Positions 7,837 to 14,764 are shown, numbered from the stretch's first letter. The stretch is DNA of 14,765 nt from Chloroflexota bacterium (GCA_024643825.1 JAHEME010000018.1:1-14765), one strand, 5' to 3'. Program-made: numbers and translations. The notes: generated by a model from the sequence alone, not told the origin.

Positions 7837-7884
7837 AAAAAAGAGAGACGGGGAGTTTCGGCTTTGTGCCGCCTCCCCGTCTCT
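7837..7884 (-). terminator. Intrinsic terminator between Roadblock gene and pyrG
   Basis: A perfect 12-bp stem, AGAGACGGGGAG (7844-7855) with CTCCCCGTCTCT (7873-7884), has an inner CGGC/GCCG pairing (7859-7862 with 7868-7871). On the minus strand it is followed by one C and then six Ts (complement of A 7837-7842). It ends Roadblock transcripts reading leftward. The U-tract is on the minus-strand side only. It ends 39 nt before the pyrG start codon, so it could also act as an attenuator in a pyrG leader. Confidence 0.88.
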
Positions 7885-7932
7885 GAATGTTATGGTACGA
7901 GTGTCAGGTTTCCGACTACTCGGTAGTAGCGT

Positions 7933-8301
7933 TTAGACCAGTTTTGCCAACTCATCTGCAGCCCGTCTCATATCCAAGAAAATTAACCCCAGCTTTGAAT
8001 CCTCGCGGGCTAGTGTAGTGAGGACAGCTTCCTCACCAACTGCCATCAGAATGACATACCCCTGACCACCGCGAATATACACCTGATCCAACACACCACG
8101 GCCAAGTTCGCTTGCAATGCGCTCACCAAGAGAAAGCATAGCAGCAGACATGGCAGAGACGCGATCCTCCTCTACCCCTGTTGGAAGCGCCGATGTCATG
8201 ATGAGACCGTCCACGCTCACGACAGCCGATGCCTCAATGCCATCCGTTCGCTGAAGGTCACGCAAACGGTCGACCATGAGTTCAGTGCGCGACTTTGCCA
8301 T
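7933..8301 (-). CDS. Roadblock/LC7-domain protein (MglB-like)
   Basis: This 122-residue cytoplasmic protein consists of one Roadblock/LC7 domain (about residues 5-118). Bacterial members, such as MglB, dimerise and often regulate small Ras-like GTPases. Supporting features are the N-terminal helix (RTELMVDRLRDLQ), the IEASAVVSVDGLIMTSALP strand-turn-strand, the MSAAMLSLGERIASELG central helix, and the QVYIRGGQGYVILMAVG hairpin followed by a C-terminal helix. A TCCTTT on the plus strand (AAAGGA on the coding strand) at 8310-8315 lies 8 nt before the ATG. No MglA-like GTPase gene is adjacent. Transcription ends at the hairpin 7837-7884. The domain call is firm; the partner is unknown. Confidence 0.9.
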   Translation of the reverse strand: MAKSRTELMVDRLRDLQRTDGIEASAVVSVDGLIMTSALPTGVEEDRVSAMSAAMLSLGERIASELGRGVLDQVYIRGGQGYVILMAVGEEAVLTTLAREDSKLGLIFLDMRRAADELAKLV

Positions 8302-8473
8302 CCGTACGATCCTTTCGCTGCCAGGAGACCATCATAGGACAACCTGTGCGGAAATCAGCCAAATAGAGTGAGCCGGAGTGGATATCCGACTAGGAACGTG
8401 ACTCAGAAAATCTTTGCTGCATATTGCTTACGATAGTTGTGTTGGATAATCTGCCAAGATCATACCATATGCA

Positions 8474-8509
8474 CAAAACACAAGTCAAAAATGATCCCAT
8501 CGTGTTTTG
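8474..8509. repeat. 8-bp inverted repeat overlapping the PNP -35 box
   Basis: CAAAACAC (8474-8481) and its exact complement GTGTTTTG (8502-8509) flank a 20-nt spacer. The right half covers the first three bases of the -35 hexamer, so it may be an operator. A short AT-rich repeat like this can also arise by chance. Confidence 0.35.
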
Positions 8510-8534
8510 AGGCTTATGAAGGGCACGGTATAAT
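8507..8534 (+). promoter_or_regulatory. Sigma70-type promoter for the PNP operon
   Basis: TTGAGG (8507-8512) and a perfect TATAAT (8529-8534) are 16 nt apart. Transcription should start near 8541, giving a leader of about 78 nt before the PNP start codon. Confidence 0.75.
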
Positions 8535-8618
8535 GAGCGGGCTACCTCAATGCACTGCTCCCTTCGAGACTATGCGCTCTCAACCATGTGTCCAGTCTCT
8601 CCTTTGTGAGGTCGTCCG

Positions 8619-9494
8619 ATGCAATATTTTGGTCGTGCTGAATTTGAATCTGCTGCCAATTTTGTCCGCCAGCGTACCCAGCACACCCCCCGTATTGGTC
8701 TTGTCCTTGGCTCAGGACTGGGTGGGCTTGCGGATGCGGTAGAACAACCATCAATCATCCCCTACGCGGATATTCCTTACTGGCCTCAGTCAACAGTTCC
8801 CGGTCACAGCGGAAAGTTATATTTGGGGCGTTTTGAGAATCAAGATGTCCTGATGATGCGTGGACGTGCTCACTATTACGAGGGATACGCGCTTACACAA
8901 GTCACTCTGCCGATCCGCGTGATGCAGTTTCTGGGTGTTGAAATCCTAATTCTGACCAATGCAGCAGGTGGCATCAATCCAACGTATCGACCGGGCGATC
9001 TGATGCTGATCTCAGATCATATCAATCTGGTGGGCATGGCTGGTGAGAACCCCCTCAAGGGCCCAAATGATGACTCCCTCGGCCCTCGTTTCCCTGGAAT
9101 GAATGGGGTGTATGATCTGGGATTGAGGATTACCGCCCGCAAAGTAGCGAAAGATGAGGATGTTCCCCTCCATGAAGGGGTTTATGTCGGTCTTTCAGGG
9201 CCATCGTTCGAGACTCCCGCCGAGATTCGTTTGCTGCGTGCGGTTGGCGCAGACGCGGTGGGTATGTCTACCGTACATGAATCCATTGTGGCGCGTCATG
9301 CAAACAATCAGGATGGTCAGAACAAACGACTGCGAGTGCTTGGAATTTCAGGAATCACGAACGCTACGATTGATGACTCTGAGAGTCTGGAAGAAGCAAC
9401 CCACGAAGAAGTCCTGGAGGCTGGGAAGGTGCTCGTACCACGTCTCGAAGCCGTTGTGCGAGGGGTACTTCGTGCTTTATCTGATCCGGCCTAA
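8619..9494 (+). CDS. Purine nucleoside phosphorylase (trimeric PNP type)
   Basis: This enzyme splits purine nucleosides with phosphate into free base and (deoxy)ribose-1-phosphate for purine salvage. The 291-residue length fits the trimeric PunA/DeoD2 family. Motifs seen: GLVLGSGLGG (27-36, phosphate-site Ser32), VPGHSGKL (60-67), MRGRAHYYEGY (80-90, Arg82 and His84), LTNAAGGIN (112-120), GLSGPSFETPAEIRLL (191-206, base-site Glu198), GMSTVHE (215-221) and GITNA (245-249, base-site Asn248). The Glu/Asn pair predicts 6-oxopurine (guanine/hypoxanthine) specificity. Residues 228-237 (ANNQDGQNKR) look like a polar insertion of about 8 residues compared with common homologues. TGAGG at 8607-8611 lies 7 nt before the ATG. 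It is first gene of a likely three-gene operon under the promoter at 8507-8534. Confidence 0.96.
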   Translation: MQYFGRAEFESAANFVRQRTQHTPRIGLVLGSGLGGLADAVEQPSIIPYADIPYWPQSTVPGHSGKLYLGRFENQDVLMMRGRAHYYEGYALTQVTLPIRVMQFLGVEILILTNAAGGINPTYRPGDLMLISDHINLVGMAGENPLKGPNDDSLGPRFPGMNGVYDLGLRITARKVAKDEDVPLHEGVYVGLSGPSFETPAEIRLLRAVGADAVGMSTVHESIVARHANNQDGQNKRLRVLGISGITNATIDDSESLEEATHEEVLEAGKVLVPRLEAVVRGVLRALSDPA

Positions 9495-9527
9495 ACGGCT
9501 TAATCAGGTTACGCTCACTTCGCAATT

Positions 9528-10253
9528 ATGGAGACAATCGTCCAGTTTGTCGCTCGGATCGCACCGTTTGTTTATGGACTGGCAGCAATTGGTGTCTTCT
9601 TTGCGATTCGCGGGATTGCCCAGGCTACTCAAGCGCTACGGGTAGCTGTCTTTGGTCTGGAACGGGAAGATGCCAAGGAGCGGCGTCGGCGGTCGGTCAA
9701 TGCAATCCTTTCGCTTTCCGGCCTGTCATTGGTAGTCTATATCGTTTCCAATGTTATTGAGCCTAATTTGGCTGGGGTCTCCAATGAACCAACGGCGACA
9801 CCAGTAGTATTTGTTACAGAAGAACCCACCGGGACAGAGATACGATTGCTGTATCCCACCATTACTTCCACGATTCTAGTCGGGGCAGATTTGCCCACCT
9901 CAGACCCCAGTATTAACGGTTGTGAGATCTTAGGGGCAAACATCTCCAATCCCATAGCGGGACAAACCGTGTCAGGTCAAGTAACAGTCGAAGGTCAGGC
10001 GAATATTCTAAACTTCTCTGAATATAAGTTTGAACTACGCGGCGAGTCGACCGGGGGAGCATGGGTTGTGGTTGGCAACTATCCTACACCTGTTTCAGAT
10101 GGGTTTCTAGGAACGTGGGATAGCACTTCGTTGTCATCTGGCAACTATACATTGCGCCTTGTTGTCTTGCGTCCAGATGGTTCATTTCCAACTCCTTGTG
10201 AAGTGCCTTTACTTGTAGCGCCTTCGGGTAGTAGCCCTCCAGTCTCACCATAG
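9528..10253 (+). CDS. Two-TM membrane protein with extracellular Ig-like domain
   Basis: This 241-residue protein is not a recognised enzyme. Hydrophobic segments at about 6-30 and 58-78 flank a basic loop with RRRR at 52-55. By the positive-inside rule the loop is cytoplasmic and both ends are outside. After the second segment comes a Thr/Pro-containing linker (80-130). Residues 131-230 form a beta-sandwich-like domain (GANISNPIAGQTVSGQVTV, WDSTSLSSGNYTLRLVV) of the Ig-like kind often appended to Chloroflexota surface proteins. Cys132 and Cys224 bracket it and could form a disulfide. No strong Shine-Dalgarno was seen. It starts 33 nt after PNP and ends 5 nt before the glycosyltransferase start, so it is probably co-transcribed and may act at the envelope with that protein. 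Confidence 0.8.
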   Translation: METIVQFVARIAPFVYGLAAIGVFFAIRGIAQATQALRVAVFGLEREDAKERRRRSVNAILSLSGLSLVVYIVSNVIEPNLAGVSNEPTATPVVFVTEEPTGTEIRLLYPTITSTILVGADLPTSDPSINGCEILGANISNPIAGQTVSGQVTVEGQANILNFSEYKFELRGESTGGAWVVVGNYPTPVSDGFLGTWDSTSLSSGNYTLRLVVLRPDGSFPTPCEVPLLVAPSGSSPPVSP

Positions 10254-10258
10254 GATTT

Positions 10259-10534
10259 ATGAAGCGTCTTTCGGCCTATTTTCAGTATCATCGGTGGGCC
10301 ATTCTCATCGCAGCCTTCTACATTACAATTGCCACCGCCTATAATCTGAGTAATCCTCTCTTTGAAGCGCCAGACGAGCGGCTGCACCTTGAATTTATTC
10401 GTGCTCTTCAAGAGAGCTATCGTCTTCCAGTGGTAGACCCACAGAGTATCATCAGCCACCTCTTTATTATGGGCTGGCCGCGCTCCTCTCTCCCCGAATA
10501 CTGGATGAAAGCCTCCTCCCCTATACACAGTTGA
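10259..10534 (+). CDS. N-terminal fragment of frameshifted GT39/DUF2142-like membrane protein
   Basis: This reading frame holds the true start of the membrane glycosyltransferase-like gene continued at 10531-12468. AGGA at 10252-10255 lies 3 nt before the ATG and overlaps the previous stop codon. Residues 12-30 form the first membrane segment. The following NPLFEAPDERLH (32-43) is typical of the first extracytoplasmic loop of GT39/DUF2142-type enzymes, where acidic residues take part in catalysis. Residues up to VVDP (58-61) look genuine. The last 30 codons, ending in the stop at 10532-10534, appear to be out-of-frame reading. In the other frame the same DNA encodes TEYHQPPLYYGLAALL, the expected family continuation. 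Confidence 0.72.
   Translation: MKRLSAYFQYHRWAILIAAFYITIATAYNLSNPLFEAPDERLHLEFIRALQESYRLPVVDPQSIISHLFIMGWPRSSLPEYWMKASSPIHS
10438..10450 (+). other. Probable site of single-base frameshift
   Basis: Frame continuity requires one extra base (or two fewer). Adding one C to the CCC run at 10438-10440 changes the reading to VVDP-TEYHQPPLYY and joins both fragments. The joined gene (10259-12468 plus one base) is 2211 nt, exactly 737 codons with the stop. The sequence cannot tell a real mutation from a read or assembly error in a short homopolymer. The second frame is open back to 10393, so the exact point could lie elsewhere in 10393-10534. Confidence 0.75.
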
Positions 10535-12468
10535 ATCCATTCTGGGCATATCAGATTGGTCAGGTTGGGGACGATAACAAGAATCAATATCTGCATCCCC
10601 CTGATTCATTCCCTTACGTTCGCACCAGAAGAGCGATCCATCAGGTTCGATCACTATCCATTCTCTTTGGTGTTGTTACGATCTGGGTAAGCTATCGGCT
10701 GGCTTCACAATTTGTTTCACAACCGCTTGCTCTAGCTGCGATGGCAGTCACTGCCTTCGTTCCGAACTTTTTGCTTACCACCAGCGCCGTATCGAACGGC
10801 TCATTAGTAATAGCAATGTCTGTTGGCTCGATGCTTTTCATTATCAATCTTCTGGGGGAGAAAAATCCACCGTATTGGATCTGGAGCGTACTGGCAGGGA
10901 TACTGGGCCTTGGCATGCTGACAAAACTCAGCTTCTGGCCCGTACTTCCCACCTCTGCGCTTGCTGTGTCGTTGTTAGCGGCACGAGCAAAGTCATGGCG
11001 TATCTTTTTTGTAGCTGGAACCTTCTTGCTGGGCGGGGTCGCACTACTCGGATCGTGGTGGGTGATTCGCAACTGGCGGCTTTATGGCGACATTACTGGT
11101 CTTGCCAGTATGTGGAATGTATGGGGAACGCGTGATCCGCTGACTCTGGCGGACTATATCATCGAATTTCAATATTTCCGCACTACGTTCTGGGCAAATT
11201 TCGGCTACGGAAACATACCGATGCCCTCCTGGATATATATTCTCCTGGATGTTGTCTCACTGGTGGGGCTGATCGGGTTATCGTATCGGGCCATCCGATT
11301 TGCACGAACGCGACGTATTCTAGACCCGATTTTGCGGGATCGCCTGATTGTGCTGGGAACCTGGAGTGTACTTACCTTTGCAGCTCTGGTGTGGTATCTC
11401 CAGAAAACGATAGCGGTCACAGGTAGGCAGGCATTTCCGGTTCTTCCAGGGATCGCTCTGGCACTTGTAGCTGGCTGGGCGGCGTTTTTCCCCAGAAGGG
11501 AGCGAGTGATTGCCCTCGGATTCTCCTGTGGCATGGCGATGCTGGCTATGGGGGCGCTTATCGGGGTCTTGATCCCGGCATATGCTCCTGCACCGCGAGT
11601 TACTTTCGAGATGCAGGATGAAAAGATTCAGAACCCGATTAACTGGCAGATAGGCAACGTCGTCAACCTGCGAGGATATTCGCTGGATACCATGTCCACA
11701 AACCCAGAGGATACAGTTCATCTCACGTTGTTCTGGGAGCCGATTACTCATATCGATCAGAACTATACAATATTCGTACACCTATTTGATCCAGAGGGCG
11801 CTCAGATAGGCTCACGCGATACTTATCCGGGTCTGGGGAATGATCCCACAATCTATTGGTCTCCGGGGGAGATCATCGAAGACCGGATACCTGTTCCCAT
11901 TTCGCGAGAGTTCGATGGGCCCTATCTCATGGATATAGAAGTTGGGCTATATGACTTGAGTACATTAGAACGGCTTCCTGTGTTTGATTCGGCTGGCAAT
12001 GAGGTGGGCTATCCGGTAGTAGGGCACATCAAACTGAATCAGATAAGGCAGGAATCGGAACTGCCTCAATATCAGTTGGATATAGTCTTTGATGAGGGTA
12101 TTCACCTGGAGGGTTACAGTCTGTCATTGTCGCCCCCTGGCCCTGGGGACGACCTGAGCGTAAGTCTCTTCTGGTCTCCTACAGAGCGACCCTCAAGCGA
12201 TTATACTGTCTTTGTGCAGATGCTAAACTCTGATGATCAGATCGTAGGTCAGGGAGATGGCGTGCCTCGCAGCGGGCATTATCCAACTTCGTGGTGGGAG
12301 GCAGGGGAGCACTTTAAGGATTGCCATATCGTGCTGCTACCAGAGAATATCCTACTAGGGAGTTATCACATCCGTATAGGGTTGTATAATGCGGTATCCG
12401 GGATACGTCTTACAAGAACCGATGGCAGTGATTACTTTGATCTGCCTGAGAAGATCATCATCCCCTGA
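10531..12468 (+). CDS. GT39/DUF2142-like polytopic glycosyltransferase, main part (frameshifted 5' end)
   Basis: This is the rest of the gene that starts at 10259; the TTG at 10531 is internal, and the frame makes family-like sense from about 10441. The restored protein would have 736 residues. It has about 10 further membrane segments (restored residues 131 to 441). GRQAFPVLP near 389-397 resembles the GRY-FP-LP motif of polyprenyl-phosphate-dependent GT39/PMT-like enzymes, which transfer sugars on the outer face of the membrane. The last 270 residues are extracytoplasmic and hold two copies of a beta module (11653-11985 and 12088-12420), each with the pattern RGYSL or EGYSL, then SLFW or TLFW, YT(I/V)FV, and a closing IGLY or VGLY. 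The acceptor and donor are unknown. It ends 9 nt from the convergent yqeC-type gene. If the frameshift is real, the protein lacks its first loop and is probably inactive. Confidence 0.82.
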   Translation: MNPFWAYQIGQVGDDNKNQYLHPPDSFPYVRTRRAIHQVRSLSILFGVVTIWVSYRLASQFVSQPLALAAMAVTAFVPNFLLTTSAVSNGSLVIAMSVGSMLFIINLLGEKNPPYWIWSVLAGILGLGMLTKLSFWPVLPTSALAVSLLAARAKSWRIFFVAGTFLLGGVALLGSWWVIRNWRLYGDITGLASMWNVWGTRDPLTLADYIIEFQYFRTTFWANFGYGNIPMPSWIYILLDVVSLVGLIGLSYRAIRFARTRRILDPILRDRLIVLGTWSVLTFAALVWYLQKTIAVTGRQAFPVLPGIALALVAGWAAFFPRRERVIALGFSCGMAMLAMGALIGVLIPAYAPAPRVTFEMQDEKIQNPINWQIGNVVNLRGYSLDTMSTNPEDTVHLTLFWEPITHIDQNYTIFVHLFDPEGAQIGSRDTYPGLGNDPTIYWSPGEIIEDRIPVPISREFDGPYLMDIEVGLYDLSTLERLPVFDSAGNEVGYPVVGHIKLNQIRQESELPQYQLDIVFDEGIHLEGYSLSLSPPGPGDDLSVSLFWSPTERPSSDYTVFVQMLNSDDQIVGQGDGVPRSGHYPTSWWEAGEHFKDCHIVLLPENILLGSYHIRIGLYNAVSGIRLTRTDGSDYFDLPEKIIIP

Positions 12469-12477
12469 GAGTTCTTC

Positions 12478-13824
12478 TTACTGCCCAACTGCCCGCTGAT
12501 AGTCATCTGGCGTGTCAATGTCACTAAGAACCGTGGCTGTATCAACCAGTAAATGATAGATTTCGCTGTTATGCGCTCGGATGAAGTCACGCGGCGCTTT
12601 TCCTGGCTCTAAGTCCATAATCTCCTGCCAAAAAGCATGATCAATCAGCACAGGATGTCCCCTCTGATGATCATAGCTGGGAGCAATAATCCGCCCATTC
12701 CCCTCATGGTAGATCGTGAGAACTGAACGCATCACCTCTTGCTGAATTGCAGGCTGATCACCAAGAACAATCATGCAGGCATCACTACTGTACCAGAGCG
12801 ATTGCAACCCAATTTGGAGAGAGGAGCGCATCTCGCCGTCTGCATAAGCGGGATTGAATACAACTCGTACCGGCAGATCGGATATTAGATTTCGAATTTC
12901 CTCGTATCGGCTCCCAGCAACAATTACCACTTCATATAGGCCGCAAGCAAGAACCTGTTCACAAACATGCCTGATAATCGTGGAATTGCCCCAGGGAAGC
13001 AGCATCTTAGGCTCGCCCATACGCCGCGACTCTCCAGCAGCAAGAATCACAGCCCCAATTCGTTTGCGTGTCTCGATGATTGGCTCTGCTGTATCCCCTG
13101 ATCCAAGCAACACACGGTCAATGGTAAGATCAGTGAGAACCGCATCAGCGATGTTTCGGGCACTGTTTACCGTGTCCCGTGAAATTTGAGTAATCATCGG
13201 AACTACACGCGCGCCGCGCGGCCTATATTTCAACCCAAGTGCAGGGTGCATGAGCACAGCAGCCATGAGTTGAGGTGTAACAGGGCTTCCCGGCGGATAG
13301 CCCATCATCTGCACAATCTTGTCTGCCCCATAGATGTGCTCCTCATCCAGTGGTTGCCCTAATGCGCTCATCCCCACAATGGGAACAAGAAGCGTTGTCG
13401 TTGCAGGCAGGTTTGGTTCGTGCACTAGGGGGGCTTTCATAGGAAGCTGCCGCGAGCCATCTGCTTCGATGATCAGATAATCCCAGAATGGCAATGAGGA
13501 GAGGTAGTTATCCACCCATTCTGGTGATACACCCCGCACCTTGCCGGAATCGGCGTCCAGGGTGCTGTAGAAAAAGAGAGTCCGCTGACGGGTTAGCTCT
13601 TCCTCTAGAGAGGAAGGAAGGAGTAGTTCTGAGCCTAACTCAACTGTGTGAGGGGCCAGGGCTAGTTCTTGAAGAGCGATCCGCGTAGTCGTTGTAGCAA
13701 AAACGACTGCCCCCTGTTCACTCAGTTCTGCTGCCAGCCCAAACATCGTGCTTGTTTTACCGCCTGCTCCCACAAGGGAGACGACATCACGAGATCGAAT
13801 ATTCAGAGCATTAACCAGTTTCAT
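12478..13824 (-). CDS. YqeC / MocA-type nucleotidyltransferase fusion
   Basis: This 448-residue protein combines two maturation factors of molybdenum hydroxylases. The N-terminal half (about 1-240) matches YqeC, the accessory protein linked to selenium-dependent hydroxylases, with P-loop GAGGKTS at 19-25, TTTTR at 44-48 and EADGSR at 120-125. The C-terminal half (about 255-448) is a MobA/MocA-like NTP transferase with LAAGESRRMGEPK at 261-273, the metal-binding GDQPA at 355-359, GHPVLI at 389-394 and DIDTPDDY at 435-442. MocA proteins attach CMP to molybdopterin, as used by the xanthine dehydrogenase family. Start choice: ATG at 13824 gives the usual YqeC N-terminus and follows a purine-rich GGAAGAAG; ATG at 13839 would add five residues. 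It overlaps the yqeB end by 14 nt, so it is translationally coupled. Confidence 0.9.
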   Translation of the reverse strand: MKLVNALNIRSRDVVSLVGAGGKTSTMFGLAAELSEQGAVVFATTTTRIALQELALAPHTVELGSELLLPSSLEEELTRQRTLFFYSTLDADSGKVRGVSPEWVDNYLSSLPFWDYLIIEADGSRQLPMKAPLVHEPNLPATTTLLVPIVGMSALGQPLDEEHIYGADKIVQMMGYPPGSPVTPQLMAAVLMHPALGLKYRPRGARVVPMITQISRDTVNSARNIADAVLTDLTIDRVLLGSGDTAEPIIETRKRIGAVILAAGESRRMGEPKMLLPWGNSTIIRHVCEQVLACGLYEVVIVAGSRYEEIRNLISDLPVRVVFNPAYADGEMRSSLQIGLQSLWYSSDACMIVLGDQPAIQQEVMRSVLTIYHEGNGRIIAPSYDHQRGHPVLIDHAFWQEIMDLEPGKAPRDFIRAHNSEIYHLLVDTATVLSDIDTPDDYQRAVGQ

Positions 13825-14626
13825 GGATGCTTCTTCCATGCAGCACCATCAAGCGAGAAAGAATAGCCTCCAAGACGCCGCCACCTATCGCGAGAGATTT
13901 ATCCGAAATCTCAAAGGCATAGCTGCGATCTGCACGTGGGTCGATATCCCCTATTTTGATCCCTGCCGGAACATACTGATCATCCGCAATCAGGCCGCGT
14001 AGTACTCCTCGGAAGGGTGCGGTGATGAGATGATCGCCAACACGGGCAATGGCATCTCCCGCTTCCAGAATATTGCCAATCGATGCAAGCGAACGAACTC
14101 GCCCTTCCTCAGGCGCACGTAAAACGCGAGGAGATTCGTGCCCCATCACCTGTTCGGGCAGGCTGGTATCTGCTTCAGCAGAACCTTGCCAGATGACGCG
14201 TCCCAGATGATGCCCACGATTGGTCTCAATAACAGCATCGCAGTGGTCGGGAGATGTAAAGCCAGGCCCCAGCCCAATAGAAAGTTCGGCCCGAAAAAGG
14301 TGTGCGGCTGGGGCAGTCTTGAGCATTCGTGCATCGATCAACACCGATGGACGATAGGACTCTAAAGAATCAGCATCGGGATCAACCAGTACAGGGATTT
14401 GTTCTTTCCCTTGAATCGTGATTGCTTCGTCTACGGAACTGACCTGCAAGGCCGTGACACCTTCTACGACGATGCTGCCTTCCGCAATGGCCGATCCAAA
14501 GGATACAGATCGTCGCACTAGCATAGGATGCTGCAATTCAAGGATCAGCACGGGAAATCCAGCACGATGTAATCGATAGGCAATGCCGGAAGCCAGGTCG
14601 CCGCCGCCCCGAATCGCAACACGCAT
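13811..14626 (-). CDS. yqeB: YqeB-like selenium-dependent molybdenum hydroxylase system protein
   Basis: This 271-residue protein matches the YqeB/EF2563 family, found with YqeC beside molybdenum hydroxylases that need a labile selenium cofactor; its exact biochemical step is not established. The N-terminus is a Rossmann-like nucleotide-binding segment with GGGDLASG at 7-14. Central features are VLIDARMLK and GLGPGF, with a C-terminal stretch of lipoyl/barrel-sandwich-like character (EGRVRSLASIGNILEAGDAIARVG, then APFRGVLRGL) and GGGVLEAI near the end. Start choice: ATG at 14626 gives the standard family N-terminus, although no Shine-Dalgarno precedes it. A TTG at 14656, directly after the upstream stop, would add ten residues and has only a distant GGAG. 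It sits between the xanthine dehydrogenase-like gene and yqeC, in one operon. Confidence 0.9.
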   Translation of the reverse strand: MRVAIRGGGDLASGIAYRLHRAGFPVLILELQHPMLVRRSVSFGSAIAEGSIVVEGVTALQVSSVDEAITIQGKEQIPVLVDPDADSLESYRPSVLIDARMLKTAPAAHLFRAELSIGLGPGFTSPDHCDAVIETNRGHHLGRVIWQGSAEADTSLPEQVMGHESPRVLRAPEEGRVRSLASIGNILEAGDAIARVGDHLITAPFRGVLRGLIADDQYVPAGIKIGDIDPRADRSYAFEISDKSLAIGGGVLEAILSRLMVLHGRSIHETG

Positions 14627-14656
14627 GTGGTTAAAATTCAAGGCGTTCTCCCGCAA

Positions 14657-14764
14657 TCAACCACCGCGATTCTCCTCGCGAAGGTGCATCACGACTCGCT
14701 CTGGCGTGAGAGGGATCGTGTCAATCCAAAGGCCCGTTGCGTCATAGAGGGCGGCTGGATTGAC
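14657..14764 (-). CDS. Xanthine dehydrogenase-type molybdopterin-binding subunit (C-terminal 35 residues)
   Basis: Only the 3' end is inside the window. Read leftward from 14764, the frame gives 35 residues before TGA at 14659-14657: VNPAALYDATGLWIDTIPLT, then PERVVMHLREENRGG. An A(I/L)YDATG...I..(I/L)P(I/L)TPE(R/K)V ending is characteristic of the large molybdopterin-binding subunit of the xanthine dehydrogenase/aldehyde oxidase family. The context agrees: YqeB and YqeC-MocA follow at once on the same strand. The substrate (purine, nicotinate, CO or another) cannot be judged from this tail. Confidence 0.78.
   Translation of the reverse strand, partial: VNPAALYDATGLWIDTIPLTPERVVMHLREENRGG

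Larger units (their letters stand above)
8302..8618. promoter_or_regulatory. Divergent intergenic region between Roadblock gene and PNP
   Basis: This 317-nt gene-free stretch must supply promoters in both directions. The rightward promoter is clear (8507-8534). Leftward, TATGAT (complement of 8331-8336) could be a -10 box for the Roadblock gene, but no good -35 is spaced from it. No hairpin with a T-run, tRNA or convincing small gene was seen. Confidence 0.55.

Noticed and set aside
7837..7932. Bacillus-type pyrG attenuation by 5' poly-G slippage
   Set aside because: That mechanism needs a C/U-rich 5' arm of the terminator to pair with the added Gs. Here the 5' arm on the transcript is AGAGACGGGGAG, which is G-rich, and no GGGCUC-like start was found.
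8302..8618. Riboswitch or small RNA in the PNP leader and upstream region
   Set aside because: Only short stems of about 5 bp were found (for example GAGCG 8535-8539 with CGCTC 8575-8579), with no recognisable purine-riboswitch core or terminator.
9154..9645. 163-residue open frame overlapping PNP
   Set aside because: It is an alternative frame of the PNP gene with a scrambled, Cys/Arg-rich composition and no domain. PNP motifs in the other frame are complete.
10430..10460. Programmed -1 ribosomal frameshift in the glycosyltransferase gene
   Set aside because: There is no slippery heptamer of X XXY YYZ type at the join (the bases are ACCCACAG), and no obvious stimulatory stem or internal Shine-Dalgarno. 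A mutation or sequence error is simpler.
10145..10654. 169-residue antisense frame across the glycosyltransferase start
   Set aside because: It lies opposite two recognisable genes, shows no domain and no ribosome site.
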